A stretch of 64,000 bases of DNA. Source: Xanthobacteraceae bacterium. GTDB lineage: Bacteria; Pseudomonadota; Alphaproteobacteria; Rhizobiales; Xanthobacteraceae. The position numbers were made by a program, and so were the translations under genes. The first letter of the stretch is position 1. Each line of letters opens with the position of its first letter. Of this stretch, positions 1 through 9,350 are shown piece after piece. The notes under the pieces are model-generated. The model was not told the DNA's origin, did not search any database, and was given only the letters and a program-made list of their open reading frames with translations. Where the stretch lies: NCBI GenBank assembly GCA_031291445.1, contig JARLJA010000195.1, positions 1 to 64,000 on the forward strand, written 5' to 3'.

Positions 1-2940
1 ACCACGCGCCGCGCGGCCAAGATGGTGGTGGTCGACGTAGAACACCCCGACATAGAGAACTAAGTCGACTGGAAGGTGAAGGAGGAGCAGAAGGTCGCCG
101 CCCTCGTCACCGGCTCCCGGATCAACCAGAAGCACCTCAAGGCGATCCTGAAGGCCTGCGTCAACTGCGAGGGCTCGGGCGACGACTGCTTCGATCCCGA
201 GAAGAACCCGGCGCTGCGCCGCGAGATCAAGCTGGCACGGCGCTCCATGGTGAACGACAACGTCATCAAGCGGGTGATCCAGTTCGCGCGCCAGGGCTAC
301 ACCGACATCCAGTTCGACACCTACGACACCGACTGGGACTCGGAAGCCTACCTCACGGTCTCCGGCCAGAACTCCAACAACTCGGTGTCGCTGAAGGACG
401 ATTTCCTGCGCGCCGTGGAAACCGACGGCGACTGGAACCTGATCGCCCGCACCACCAAGAAGGTGGTGAAGACGCTGAAGGCCCGCGACCTGTGGGAGAA
501 GATCGGCTACGCCGCCTGGGCCAGCGCCGATCCCGGACTGCACTTCAACACCACCATGAACGACTGGCACACCTGCAAGGCGTCGGGCGACATCCGCGCC
601 AGCAACCCGTGCTCGGAATACATGTTCCTCGACGACACCGCCTGCAACCTGGCGTCCGCCAACCTGCTCACCTTCTACAGCGTCGAGCAGAGCCGCTTCG
701 ACGTCGGCGCCTATGAGCATCTGTGCCGACTGTGGACCGTGGTGCTGGAAATCTCGGTGATGATGGCCCAGTTCCCGTCCAAGGCGATCGCCGAACTGTC
801 GTACGAGTTCCGCACGCTGGGCCTCGGCTACGCCAATATCGGCGGCCTGCTGATGACCATGGGCCTGCCCTACGACTCCAAGGAAGGCCGCGCGCTGTGC
901 GGCGCGCTCAGCGCCATCATGACCGGCACCGCCTATGCCACCTCGGCCGAGATGGCCGGCGAGCTCGGCACCTTCCCGTCCTACAAGAAGAACGCCGCCC
1001 ACATGCTGCGGGTGATCCGCAACCATCGCCGCGCCGCCCGCGGCGAGGCGGCCGGCTACGAGGGGCTCTCGGTCAACCCGGTGCCGCTCGACCACGCCCA
1101 CTGCCCGCAGCCCGACCTCATCGCCCACGCCACCGCGGCGTGGGACCGCGCACTGGCCGGCGGCGAGCAGCACGGCTACCGCAACGCCCAGACCACCGTG
1201 GTGGCGCCGACCGGCACCATCGGCCTGGTGATGGATTGCGACACCACCGGCATCGAGCCCGACTTCGCCTTGGTCAAGTTCAAGAAGCTCGCCGGCGGCG
1301 GCTACTGGAAGATCATCAACCAGGCGGTGCCGGCGGCGCTGCGCCGGCTCGGCTACCGCGAGAGCGAGATCGCCGAGATCGAGGTCTATGCGGTGGGTCA
1401 CGGCTCGCTGGCGCAGTCGCCCGGCGTCAACCACGGCACGCTGAAGGCCAAGGGCTTCACCGACGAGGCGATCGCCAAGATCGAGAAGGCGCTGCCGACC
1501 GCCTTCGACATCAAGTTCGCCTTCAACAAGTGGACGCTGGGCGAGGACTTCATCCGCGACACGCTCGGCGTCAGTGCCGAGGCGATGGCCGCGCCCTCCT
1601 TCGACCTCTTGGCCGCCATCGGCTTCACCAAGCGCGAGATCGAGGCCGCCAACATCCACGTCTGCGGCGCCATGACGGTGGAAGGCGCGCCGCACCTCAA
1701 GCCCGAGCACTACGCGGTGTTCGACTGCGCCAATCCCTGCGGCAAGATCGGCAAGCGCTACCTGTCGGTGGAAAGCCACATCCGCATGATGGCGGCGTCG
1801 CAGCCCTTCATCTCGGGCGCCATCAGCAAGACCATCAACATGCCGAACGACGCCACGGTGGAGGACTGCAAGTCCGCCTACCTGCTGTCGTGGAAGCTGG
1901 CGCTGAAGGCCAACGCGCTCTACCGCGACGGCTCCAAGCTGTCGCAGCCGCTGAACTCGCAGCTGATTTCCGACGACGACGAGGACGACGACGCCGTCGA
2001 AACCCTGCTCGACAAGCCGATGGCGGCGCGCGCCGCCCACGTCTCGGAAAAGATCGTCGAGAAGCTGGTCGAGCGCATCGTGGTGATGCGCGAGCGCGAG
2101 AAGATGCCGGATCGCCGCAAGGGCTACACCCAGAAGGCGGTGGTCGGCGGCCACAAGGTCTACCTGCGCACCGGCGAATACGACGACGGAAGGCTCGGCG
2201 AGATCTTCATCGACATGCACAAGGAAGGCGCGGCGCTGCGCTCCTTCATCAACAACTTCGCCATCGCGGTGTCGCTCGGCCTGCAATACGGCGTGCCGCT
2301 GGAGGAGTATGTCGACGCCTTCACCTTCACCCGCTTCGAGCCCGCCGGGCCGGTGCAGGGCAACGACTCGATCAAATACGCCACCTCGATCCTCGACTAC
2401 GTGTTCCGCGAGCTGGCGGTGAGCTACATGTCGCGGTTCGACCTCGCCCACGTGGATCCGACCGAGTCGAATTTCGACGCGCTCGGCCGCGGCGTCGAGG
2501 AAGGCAAGTCGCCGGAGCCGTCGTCCGCCAACAAGTACCTGTCGAAGGGCCTGACCCGCTCGCGCACCGACAAGCTGGTGGTGATGCAGGGCGGCGCCGG
2601 CGACGCCGACGCCCGCCCCTCCGGCAACGTCACCTCGATCGGAACGGCCGGCGCCACCGCCCGCCACGGCGGCGGCGACGTCGCCTCGCAGTTCGAGGGC
2701 GCCACCGCGCTCAAGGCCGAGGTCGAGGCCGAGCTGTCGCCGACCGAGAAGCTGCAGGCGCTGGCCTGGAGCAAGACCGGAGCGACCGCCGCCGCCCCCA
2801 GCAAGGCCGAGCGCCGCGCCGAAGCCAAGGCCAAGGGCTACGAGGGCGAGATGTGCGGCGAGTGCGGCAACTTCACGCTGGTGCGCAACGGCACCTGCAT
2901 GAAGTGCGACACCTGCGGTTCGACGACGGGGTGCTCGTGA
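1..2940 (+). CDS. nrdJ: Vitamin B12-dependent (class II) ribonucleotide reductase, 3' part, with an in-frame stop at 61-63
   Basis: Adenosylcobalamin-dependent reduction of ribonucleotides to deoxyribonucleotides in the cytoplasm. The 5' end lies before the window. The frame is open from base 1 and carries the family sequence [13 protein letters not shown], then meets TAA at 61-63 where homologues have a Tyr codon before [12 protein letters not shown]. It is open again to TGA at 2938-2940. The NPCSE active-site motif is at 604-618 and APTGTIG at 1204-1224. A TSCPD-type domain follows near 2150-2320, and the last 30 residues carry the usual cysteine-rich tail ([13 protein letters not shown]). 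A restart at GTG 76 would lose the N-terminal part. Because this enzyme is normally essential, an assembly or sequencing error is as likely as a real nonsense mutation. Confidence 0.93.
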
Positions 2941-3035
2941 GGGGCCGCTTCGCCCCTCAATAAAAAACGCTGCAGCGACGGGCAAAGTACGTCCCTGCCG
3001 CGACGGGCATAACGCGCCCCCTACTAAACTGTCCT

Positions 3036-3262
3036 CTACTTTGGTAGATGACGGCATAACCCCGCCGGCAACGGCGGGGTTTCTGCTGTCAAGGGCTTCA
3101 AGCTAATGTTGAAATATGCGTTTGGAGAATTCGGATCGGTGGGCCGGGCGGAGAAACCCAACGCCAAGCGGCCGGGACCAGCATGCCGTTGGCCAGGTAT
3201 CCGCGGGCGAATGTCTCAGCTTCGTGCTTCAGACCATAGCTTCCGGATCTGGTATTGAACAT
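3036..3262 (-). pseudogene. Frameshifted remnant of a small conserved hypothetical gene (SYGLKH ... PNAYFN family)
   Basis: On the minus strand an ATG at 3262 opens MFNTRSGSYGLKHEAE and GYLANGMLVPAA, then the frame drifts. From about 3168 the neighbouring frame continues LALGFSARPTDPN and SPNAYFNISLKPL. Together they match, from memory, a family of roughly 60-residue proteins common in rhizobial accessory DNA, with SYGLKH, a Y-x-x-NG box and a C-terminal PNAxFN. A one-base deletion near 3166-3171 explains the break. After KPL the frame runs through a terminator hairpin to a stop at 3036, so the native stop has probably also been lost. The rest of 3083-3466 holds no intact gene. Function unknown. 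Confidence 0.6.
3058..3081. terminator. Rho-independent terminator hairpin
   Basis: A perfect 9-bp stem (AACCCCGCC at 3058-3066 pairs with GGCGGGGTT at 3073-3081) with a 6-base loop, followed by TTT on the plus strand. It lies about 120 bp after nrdJ and could end nrdJ transcription. It now sits inside the extended frame of the degenerate minus-strand gene. Confidence 0.6.
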
Positions 3263-3466
3263 TATCCGCCGTCCGAACCTGGGAGCGAGGGGTCCGGCTT
3301 CCGGGAAGAGCGAGCAAGTCTACCTTCGCCGGACGAGCCAACGTCTTCGGCGACGCGCTCGAATGGGGTCTGGCTGGCGACGGCCCCAGTGCCGCCGTGC
3401 TGCGTATCTGGCGCGCCGAGATGCCGGCGGAAGGACCCGAGCGTGAGGTCCAGGAGCTCGCCATAT

Positions 3467-4474
3467 TCAAGATCCGGCTCGCGAAGTCTCCCCGGTCGCG
3501 ACCGTCGACGCACGGCCCGAGCCATCGAAAACGTCGTGGACGAGCCCGAGTTTCCCGAGCCCGAGAATGATCAGGCCAGTCATGTCGAATTCGTACCAAG
3601 CGTGCGAAATATAGGCGTCCCGCGGAAACCGATGATGGTTGTTGTGCAGCCCTTCACCGAGGGTGAGGAACGAGATCACCAACTCGTTGGTCGTGCCATC
3701 GTTGAGTTCGAAGCGACGGTAACCGTAGCGACCGTCGCTATGGCAGACCGAGTTGACCAGCGAGGTGGCCGTGATCGAGAGATAGACGCGCAACAGGCCT
3801 GAGAACAGCACGCAGCCCATCATGGTGTGGAACCCGCCAACTGCGTAGCCAATGGCGCCCGGAATGAAAACCGCCGACATCCCGTACCAGACCCAGCGCG
3901 TTCTCACGAAGAACATGGCGATCGGGTCGGCCAGAATATCCTTGGCGTAGTATTCGCCGTCGGTCGCGACATGGTCGAATACCCAGCCGCCTTGCGCATG
4001 CAACATTCCCTTGACGAAGCTGACATGGCGGTTGCCGACGCCGTCATAGTAAGGGCTGTGAGCATCGCCGGGTTTGTCGGTGTAAAGATGGTGCCGGCGA
4101 TGATGGGCGACCCATTTGAGGATCGAGCCCTGCACCGCCATCGTGGCGATCGCACAGAAGAACGCCCTCACGACCGGCCCGCAGCGAAAGCTGCGGTGCA
4201 CGAGAAGGCGATGCATGCCTGCGCCCATCCCGAACATGGTCAGCCCGAACATGCCGACGAAGACCGCAATCTCCGCCCAGCCGATGCCCTGCATGATCGT
4301 CCAGATCACCGCGGCGACCGAACCGGCGTAAATAATGCCCAGCAGAGCGTAGGATTCGCGCAGCTTGGCGTCGACCACCGGACCGCCGACGATCACGCCT
4401 GGCGGCATTTTCCGGTCAGCACCTTCCTCCGACACCACGCCCTGGATTGCGGTCATCTTAGCTGATCCATTCAT
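3467..4474 (-). CDS. Acyl-CoA/fatty acid desaturase (membrane di-iron)
   Basis: Membrane enzyme that inserts a cis double bond into acyl chains, most likely a delta-9 type desaturase. The 335-residue protein has paired hydrophobic segments near residues 42-85 and 185-225, and the three histidine boxes of the family: HRLLVH at 88-93, HRRHH at 125-129 and HNNHH near 272. The chosen ATG (4474) has GGAAGAG about 10 bases upstream; an internal Met at codon 7 is an alternative start. It stands alone, with a decayed region beyond its 3' end. Its sequence looks less GC-rich than the flanking genes, which may hint at separate acquisition. Substrate and electron donor cannot be read from the sequence. 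Confidence 0.88.
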   Translation of the reverse strand: MNGSAKMTAIQGVVSEEGADRKMPPGVIVGGPVVDAKLRESYALLGIIYAGSVAAVIWTIMQGIGWAEIAVFVGMFGLTMFGMGAGMHRLLVHRSFRCGPVVRAFFCAIATMAVQGSILKWVAHHRRHHLYTDKPGDAHSPYYDGVGNRHVSFVKGMLHAQGGWVFDHVATDGEYYAKDILADPIAMFFVRTRWVWYGMSAVFIPGAIGYAVGGFHTMMGCVLFSGLLRVYLSITATSLVNSVCHSDGRYGYRRFELNDGTTNELVISFLTLGEGLHNNHHRFPRDAYISHAWYEFDMTGLIILGLGKLGLVHDVFDGSGRASTVATGETSRAGS

Positions 4475-4672
4475 GGAAAATTAACTCTTCCGCGAGGCAT
4501 CGTACAGACGCGGGTTATTTCTGGCAAGGACTCGGTCGGCCGCGGGAACGCGGAGCCAGGACCTAAAGAAGACGCCTTACAGCGACCCTGTCGGCGAGCC
4601 TTTTCGTGACGACTTAGGCAGTCCAACACACGGCGCCGGAACCACGATATTCTATGCAACCCCTGTTTGCAT

Positions 4673-4690
4673 ATAGACAATATTGTGTAT
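4673..4690. promoter_or_regulatory. Near-perfect AT-rich palindrome upstream of the Clp-like exported protein
   Basis: ATAGACAATATTGTGTAT reads as a palindrome with a perfect 10-bp core (ACAATATTGT, 4677-4686) and matching ATA/TAT outer arms. It ends 12 bases before the proposed ATG at 4702, in otherwise GC-rich DNA, and so could be an operator or overlap the promoter. The cognate regulator is unknown. Confidence 0.4.
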
Positions 4691-4701
4691 CATTCCAGTC
4701 T

Positions 4702-5463
4702 ATGGACCTCATGCGCTCAGCGTTTCTCGCCGGACTGGTCGCCGCGCTCGCAACCGGCGCCGCCCTCGGCCAGGACGCCGCGCGCCCGCCGATCGGCGGC
4801 ATCGGCTCGGCGCCCGACGCCATGATCTTCCATGTCGCGCACGGCCCCGAGGGCGCCTGCGGGCCGGGCTGCTCCAACTGGATCGCCGCCGAGGGCACCG
4901 TGCAGTTCGACACCCACAAGCGGCTGATCGCGATCCTCGATCGCCACGCCGGGCGCAAGCTGCCGCTCGTCATTCACTCCTGGGGGCGTTCCAACCTCCA
5001 CGTCGCGGCGAGCCTCGGCCGCGTCCTGCACGAGCGCGGCATCGACACCACCGAAGGCGTGACCGAGGTCGGCGCCTGCGCCGGACTGAACGCGGCGGAG
5101 TGCTTCGCTCTCAAGCGTCCGGGCGGCCCGCTCGACGCCACGCTCGATCTCACGGATCCGCGCTGCGATCTCGCCTGCGTGCTGATCCTGGCCGGCGGCG
5201 CCCATCGCAGCCTGCCGCCGGGCACGCGGCTGGTCCTCAGCGGCCTGGAGATCCGCAACCGCGTCGCACCCAACGTCTCCGACGCCCACCGCGAAGGCTT
5301 GACCGCGTTCTACAGCGACCGGTTTCGCGCCTACCTGCGCGACATGGGGATCGACGGCGAACTCGCCGACATCGTCGACCGCGACACCGACCAGCACCGC
5401 TCGACGGAAGTGCCGGCGTCGGACTGGACCCGGCTGCACATCGTCACGTCAGGGTCGCAGTAA
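4702..5463 (+). CDS. Exported Clp-protease-like protein (COG3904-type), probably catalytically degenerate
   Basis: A 253-residue protein beginning MDLMRSAF, with a clear signal peptide ending near ALGQDA. Its layout resembles periplasmic Clp-like proteins of the COG3904 type: an IAAEGTVQFDT strand, a segment LPLVIHSWGRSN where family members have a glycine/serine turn, a helix with GRVLHERGIDT, and CDLACVLILAGGAHR where they usually have a C-x-SAC box. Here that serine is Leu/Asp, so peptidase activity is doubtful. Two cysteine-containing stretches (GACGPGC, GACAGLNAAEC) suggest disulfides. The upstream start at 4654 would overlap the palindrome at 4673-4690, so 4702 was chosen. The family assignment is inference from motif order. 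Confidence 0.55.
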   Translation: MDLMRSAFLAGLVAALATGAALGQDAARPPIGGIGSAPDAMIFHVAHGPEGACGPGCSNWIAAEGTVQFDTHKRLIAILDRHAGRKLPLVIHSWGRSNLHVAASLGRVLHERGIDTTEGVTEVGACAGLNAAECFALKRPGGPLDATLDLTDPRCDLACVLILAGGAHRSLPPGTRLVLSGLEIRNRVAPNVSDAHREGLTAFYSDRFRAYLRDMGIDGELADIVDRDTDQHRSTEVPASDWTRLHIVTSGSQ

Positions 5464-5574
5464 CTGCTTCTGCCGATGCCGACCGTCCCAGGCCGGCGCG
5501 CGGATCCGGGTGGCGGCGCCGCCTGCCGCAGATATTCGGCTCGACAACGAGGCATTGCTTGAACCGGGATGCAA

Positions 5575-5601
5575 AAAACCCCGCCGATGAGGCGGGGTTT
5601 T
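5575..5601. terminator. Bidirectional terminator between the Clp-like gene and aceA
   Basis: An 11-bp perfect stem (AAAACCCCGCC at 5575-5585, GGCGGGGTTTT at 5591-5601) with a 5-base loop. A and T tracts on the two sides allow it to serve both converging genes. Confidence 0.85.
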
Positions 5602-5642
5602 CGTTGTTGACGGTTGAGCGGCGGCCGTGACCGGTCCGAGCG

Positions 5643-7280
5643 TCAGCCGAACTGGTTCATCGTGTTGTGGGCGCCGCCCGCCTTCAGCGCGGCCTCGCCG
5701 GCGAAGTACTCCTTGTGGTCGTCGCCGATGTCGGAGCCGGCCATGTTCTGGTGCTTGACGCAGGCGATGCCCTGACGGATCTCCTGGCGCTGCACGTTCT
5801 TCACGTAGCCAAGCATGCCCTGCTCGCCGAAATACTCCCTGGCGAGATTGTCGGTCGACTGCGCCGCCGTGTGATAGGTCGGCAACGTGATCAGGTGGTG
5901 GAAGATGCCGGCGCGCTTGGCCGAATCGGCCTGGAAAGTGCGGATGCGTTCGTCCGCCTCGATCGCCAGCGGCGTGCCGTCGTACTCCGCCTTCATCAGC
6001 TCGGCGCGATTGTACTTGCTGACGTCCTTGCCGGCTTCCTTCATCGCGTCGTAGACCTGCCAACGGAAGTTGAGCGTCCAGTTGAACGACGGCGAGTTGT
6101 TATAGGCCAGCTTCGCGTTCGGGATCACCTCGCGGATGCGGTCGACCATCTCGGCGATCTGCTCGATATGCGGCTTCTCGGTCTCGATCCACAGCAGGTC
6201 GGCGCCGTTCTGCAGCGAGGTAATGCAGTCGAGCACGCAGCGGTCCACACCGGTGCCGGGCCGGAACTGGTACAGGTTGCTGGCGAGGCGCTTCGGACGC
6301 ATCATCTTGCCGTTCTGGTTGATGATGACATCGCCGTTCCGGGCGTTGGCGGCCGTCACTTCCTCGCAATCCAGGAAGCTGTTGTACTTGTCGCCGAGGT
6401 CGCCGGGCTTGTGGCTCACGGCGATCTGCTGGGTGAGGCCGGCGCCGAGCGAGTCGGTGCGGGTCACGATGATGCCGTCCTCGACGCCGAGCTCGAGGAA
6501 GGCATGGCGGCAGGCACGGATCTTCGCCAGGAACACCTCGTGCGGCACCGTCACCTTGCCGTCCTGGTGGCCGCACTGCTTTTCGTCGGAAACCTGGTTC
6601 TCGATCTGCAGGGCGCAGGCACCCGCCTCGATCATCTTTTTGGCGAGCAGATAGGTCGCCTCCGCATTGCCGAAGCCGGCGTCGATGTCGGCGATGATGG
6701 GAACGACGTGGGTCTGGAAGGTGTCGATCTTCTCGATCAGCGCCTTCTCCTTCGCCGCGTCGCCGGCCTTGCGGGCCGCGTCCAGCGCACGGAAGATGTC
6801 GTTGAGCTCGCGGGAGTCGGCCTGGCGCAGGAAGGTGTAGATTTCCTCGATCAGGGCCGGCACCGAGGTCTTCTCATGCATCGACTGATCGGGCAGCGGT
6901 CCGAACTCGGAGCGCAACGCGGCGATCATCCAGCCCGACAGATAGATGTAGCGGCGATCGGTCGTGCCGAAATGCTTCTTGATCGAAATCAGCTTCTGCT
7001 GGGCGATGAAGCCGTGCCAGCAGCCGAGCGATTGGGTGTACTTGGTCGGGTCGGCGTCATAGGCGGCCATGTCGGCGCGCATCAGCGCCGCGGTGTAGCG
7101 GGCGATGTCCAGGCCGGTCTTGAAGCGGTTCTGCAGGCGCATGCGCGCGACGGCCTCGACGGTCACGCCGTTCCAGGTCGGCTTGGTCTTGAGGAGGGCT
7201 TCGGCGGCTTCGATCTCGCTCTGATAGGAAGCGGGCTTCTGGAGGGCCTGGTCGCTCATTCCACGCGGCTGGAAGTTCAT
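5643..7280 (-). CDS. aceA: Isocitrate lyase
   Basis: Cleaves isocitrate to glyoxylate and succinate, the first step of the glyoxylate shunt for growth on acetate and fatty acids. The protein is 545 residues, the long form found in rhizobia. The active-site loop reads EKQCGH, with the catalytic Cys near residue 236, and the FGNAEATYLL and NNSPSFNW family stretches are present. AAAGGA lies 8-9 bases before the ATG at 7280, supporting the start. A RamB/ScfR-like regulator is transcribed divergently about 160 bp away and probably controls it. A strong bidirectional terminator lies just downstream. Confidence 0.96.
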   Translation of the reverse strand: MNFQPRGMSDQALQKPASYQSEIEAAEALLKTKPTWNGVTVEAVARMRLQNRFKTGLDIARYTAALMRADMAAYDADPTKYTQSLGCWHGFIAQQKLISIKKHFGTTDRRYIYLSGWMIAALRSEFGPLPDQSMHEKTSVPALIEEIYTFLRQADSRELNDIFRALDAARKAGDAAKEKALIEKIDTFQTHVVPIIADIDAGFGNAEATYLLAKKMIEAGACALQIENQVSDEKQCGHQDGKVTVPHEVFLAKIRACRHAFLELGVEDGIIVTRTDSLGAGLTQQIAVSHKPGDLGDKYNSFLDCEEVTAANARNGDVIINQNGKMMRPKRLASNLYQFRPGTGVDRCVLDCITSLQNGADLLWIETEKPHIEQIAEMVDRIREVIPNAKLAYNNSPSFNWTLNFRWQVYDAMKEAGKDVSKYNRAELMKAEYDGTPLAIEADERIRTFQADSAKRAGIFHHLITLPTYHTAAQSTDNLAREYFGEQGMLGYVKNVQRQEIRQGIACVKHQNMAGSDIGDDHKEYFAGEAALKAGGAHNTMNQFG

Positions 7281-7392
7281 GTCCGTGATCCTTTCGGTGA
7301 CGACAATCCTGCAGCCTTTGTACCCGCCCCGCCGCGAGCGACCAGTCCTCCCACGGAAAACTTGTCATACCTTACTTGATTTTCGTGTATTG

Positions 7393-7409
7393 TTGTAAGA
7401 TCATTACAA
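7393..7409. promoter_or_regulatory. Candidate operator in the aceA/regulator divergent region
   Basis: TTGTAAGATCATTACAA is a perfect 6-bp inverted repeat with a 5-bp spacer. A looser copy, TTGTCA-N4-TTACTT, lies at 7362-7377. Both sit between the aceA start (7280) and the regulator start (7438). They are plausible sites for autoregulation and aceA control by the adjacent HTH protein. Confidence 0.5.
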
Positions 7410-7437
7410 GTAACCCGACACCGCATGGACATTTACC

Positions 7438-8874
7438 ATGGCATCTCAAGGCGTTCGCTCTGTTTTCATGGGGCCGCGGCTGCGACGGCTGCGGCGCGAC
7501 CTGGGCCTGACTCAGGCCGACATGGCTTCCGATCTCGAGATTTCAGCGCCCTACGTCGCCCTCCTGGAGCGCAATCAGCGGCCGGTGACGGCGGATATGC
7601 TGCTCCGCCTTGCCCGCACCTACAAAATCGACCTGGCCGATCTCGCGGGCGATGGCGGCGCCGACAACACCGCCCGGATGCAGTCCGTCCTGAAGGAGCC
7701 GATGTTCTCGGACATCGATATCCCCCCGCTCGAGATCACCGACCTCGCCGTCAGCTATCCCGGAATGACCGAGGCGTTTCTCCGCCTCTACACGGCCTAT
7801 CGCGAAGAACAGCTCGCGCTCGCGGACCGGGCGGCCCCGGCGTTGACGGGCGGGTCCCATCCGGGGCCGGAGGGCTTCGACGCCAACGATCCCGTCGCCG
7901 AAGTCAGGCGGTTTCTCGCTGCGCGCCGCAACAATTTCCCGACCCTCGACGATGCCGCCGAACGCCTCGCGCAGGTCGCGACCGGCCCGAGCGGATTCAT
8001 CGAACGCCTGAAGGTCCGCCACAACCTCCAGGTCCGCTATCTGCCGCCGAACGTCATGCTCGGCTCGGTCAGGCGACTGGATCTGCACCGCAAACAGCTG
8101 CTGCTCGAGGACTCGCTCGACACCGCAAGCCTCACGTTCCAGCTGGCCAAACAGCTGGTCTATCTCGAACTGGAGGATGAGGTCGGCGCCGCCTTCGAGG
8201 CCGGCCACTTCACCAGCAAAAGCGCCGAGTTTCTGGCGCGCCGGGCGCTCGCGGGTTACGCGGCCGCCGCGCTCATCATGCCGTATTCCGCGTTCGCGAA
8301 AGCCGTCGACACGCGCCGTTACGATCTGGAGGCGCTGGCGCGCCAGTTCGGAACCAGCTTCGAGCAGACCGCCCATCGCGTCACCACCCTGCAAAGACCG
8401 GGCCTCGAAAAGGTGCCGTTCTTTCTGATCCGCGTCGACCCGGCGGGCAATATTTCCAAGCTGCTCGACGGCGCCGGCTTCCCGTTCGCCAAGCACGGGG
8501 GCGCCTGCCCGCTCTGGTCGGTTCACAGCGTCTTCAAGACGCCCCGCCAGATCGTCACCCAATGGCTGGAATTGCCCGACGGCCAGCGCTTCTTCTCGAT
8601 CGCCCGCACGGTCACGGCCGGCGGAGGCTCGTTCGACGCCATGCGCGTGGAGCGCGCGATCGCGATCGGATGCGCGGCCGAGCACGCGGGGCAGTTGGTC
8701 TATGCCCGCGACGGGCACGAACTTCGCGCCGATGAGATCACGCCGATCGGCGTCGCATGTCGTGTCTGCCACCGCTCGAGATGCGCCGCGCGCTCGGCGC
8801 TTCCGATTGGCCGCGAGCTGCTTCCTGATGATTTCCGGACGTTGAGCGTTCCGTTCGGATTCTCCGCGGACTGA
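7438..8874 (+). CDS. XRE-family regulator of acyl/acetate metabolism (RamB/ScfR-like)
   Basis: A 478-residue cytoplasmic DNA-binding protein. Residues about 11-65 form a Cro/CI helix-turn-helix (RLRRLRRDLGLTQADMA, then YVALLERNQRPVTADMLLRL). A central IrrE/ImmA-like region follows, and the C-terminal DUF2083-type domain ends in a cysteine box (CRVCHRSRCAARSALP). This is the architecture of short-chain fatty-acyl responsive regulators such as RamB, which governs acetate genes in Corynebacterium. Its divergent position next to aceA supports control of the glyoxylate shunt. The ATG at 7438 was chosen because the HTH begins 11 residues later and no better start lies upstream. Confidence 0.85.
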   Translation: MASQGVRSVFMGPRLRRLRRDLGLTQADMASDLEISAPYVALLERNQRPVTADMLLRLARTYKIDLADLAGDGGADNTARMQSVLKEPMFSDIDIPPLEITDLAVSYPGMTEAFLRLYTAYREEQLALADRAAPALTGGSHPGPEGFDANDPVAEVRRFLAARRNNFPTLDDAAERLAQVATGPSGFIERLKVRHNLQVRYLPPNVMLGSVRRLDLHRKQLLLEDSLDTASLTFQLAKQLVYLELEDEVGAAFEAGHFTSKSAEFLARRALAGYAAAALIMPYSAFAKAVDTRRYDLEALARQFGTSFEQTAHRVTTLQRPGLEKVPFFLIRVDPAGNISKLLDGAGFPFAKHGGACPLWSVHSVFKTPRQIVTQWLELPDGQRFFSIARTVTAGGGSFDAMRVERAIAIGCAAEHAGQLVYARDGHELRADEITPIGVACRVCHRSRCAARSALPIGRELLPDDFRTLSVPFGFSAD

Positions 8875-8978
8875 CTTAGCCGGGCGGCGGCGCGCGGCTG
8901 AGCATTCGGATTTCCTCTTGATTTGCCGGCTCACGAACCTACGGTGCGCCCGCCAGACCAGAGGGGACAAGGCCGACA

Positions 8979-9329
8979 ATGACCGACGCCATGAAATGCC
9001 CGAAGTGCCAGTCCGAGCATGCCTACCAGGACGGCAGCCTGTGGGTCTGCCCGGAATGCGCCCATGAATGGAGCGCCGAAGCGGCCGCAGTTGCGGAGAG
9101 CTCGCAGGATGGCGGCGTGCGCGACGCCAACGGCAACCCGCTCGCCGACGGCGACAGCGTCATCGTCATCAAGGACCTCAAGGTCAAGGGCTCGTCGTCG
9201 GTGGTCAAGGGCGGCACCAAGGTCCGGAACATCCGCCTGACCGACGCCACCGACGGCCACAACATCGCCTGCAAGATCGACGGCATCGGCGCGATGAACC
9301 TGAAATCCGAGTTCGTGAGGAAGGCCTGA
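8979..9329 (+). CDS. yjdM: Zinc-ribbon protein YjdM (PhnA family)
   Basis: A 116-residue protein of the YjdM family, historically called PhnA although not the phosphonoacetate hydrolase. It has an N-terminal zinc ribbon (CPKCQ and CPECAHEW, residues about 7-28) and a C-terminal SH3-like beta domain with [15 protein letters not shown] and KVRNIRL. Family function is not firmly established. It stands alone between the aceA regulator and a palindromic repeat. Confidence 0.88.
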   Translation: MTDAMKCPKCQSEHAYQDGSLWVCPECAHEWSAEAAAVAESSQDGGVRDANGNPLADGDSVIVIKDLKVKGSSSVVKGGTKVRNIRLTDATDGHNIACKIDGIGAMNLKSEFVRKA

Positions 9330-9350
9330 CTCCCTTGTCCTGCTGAGTTC

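Noticed and set aside
2939..2958. GAGGGGC ... GCCCCTC hairpin over the nrdJ stop codon
   Set aside because: The stem is good but is followed by A residues, not T, on the nrdJ strand; the hairpin at 3058-3081 is the better terminator.
723..2963. A long Arg-rich frame overlapping nrdJ on the same strand
   Set aside because: Shadow of nrdJ in another frame with no start signal or recognisable domain.
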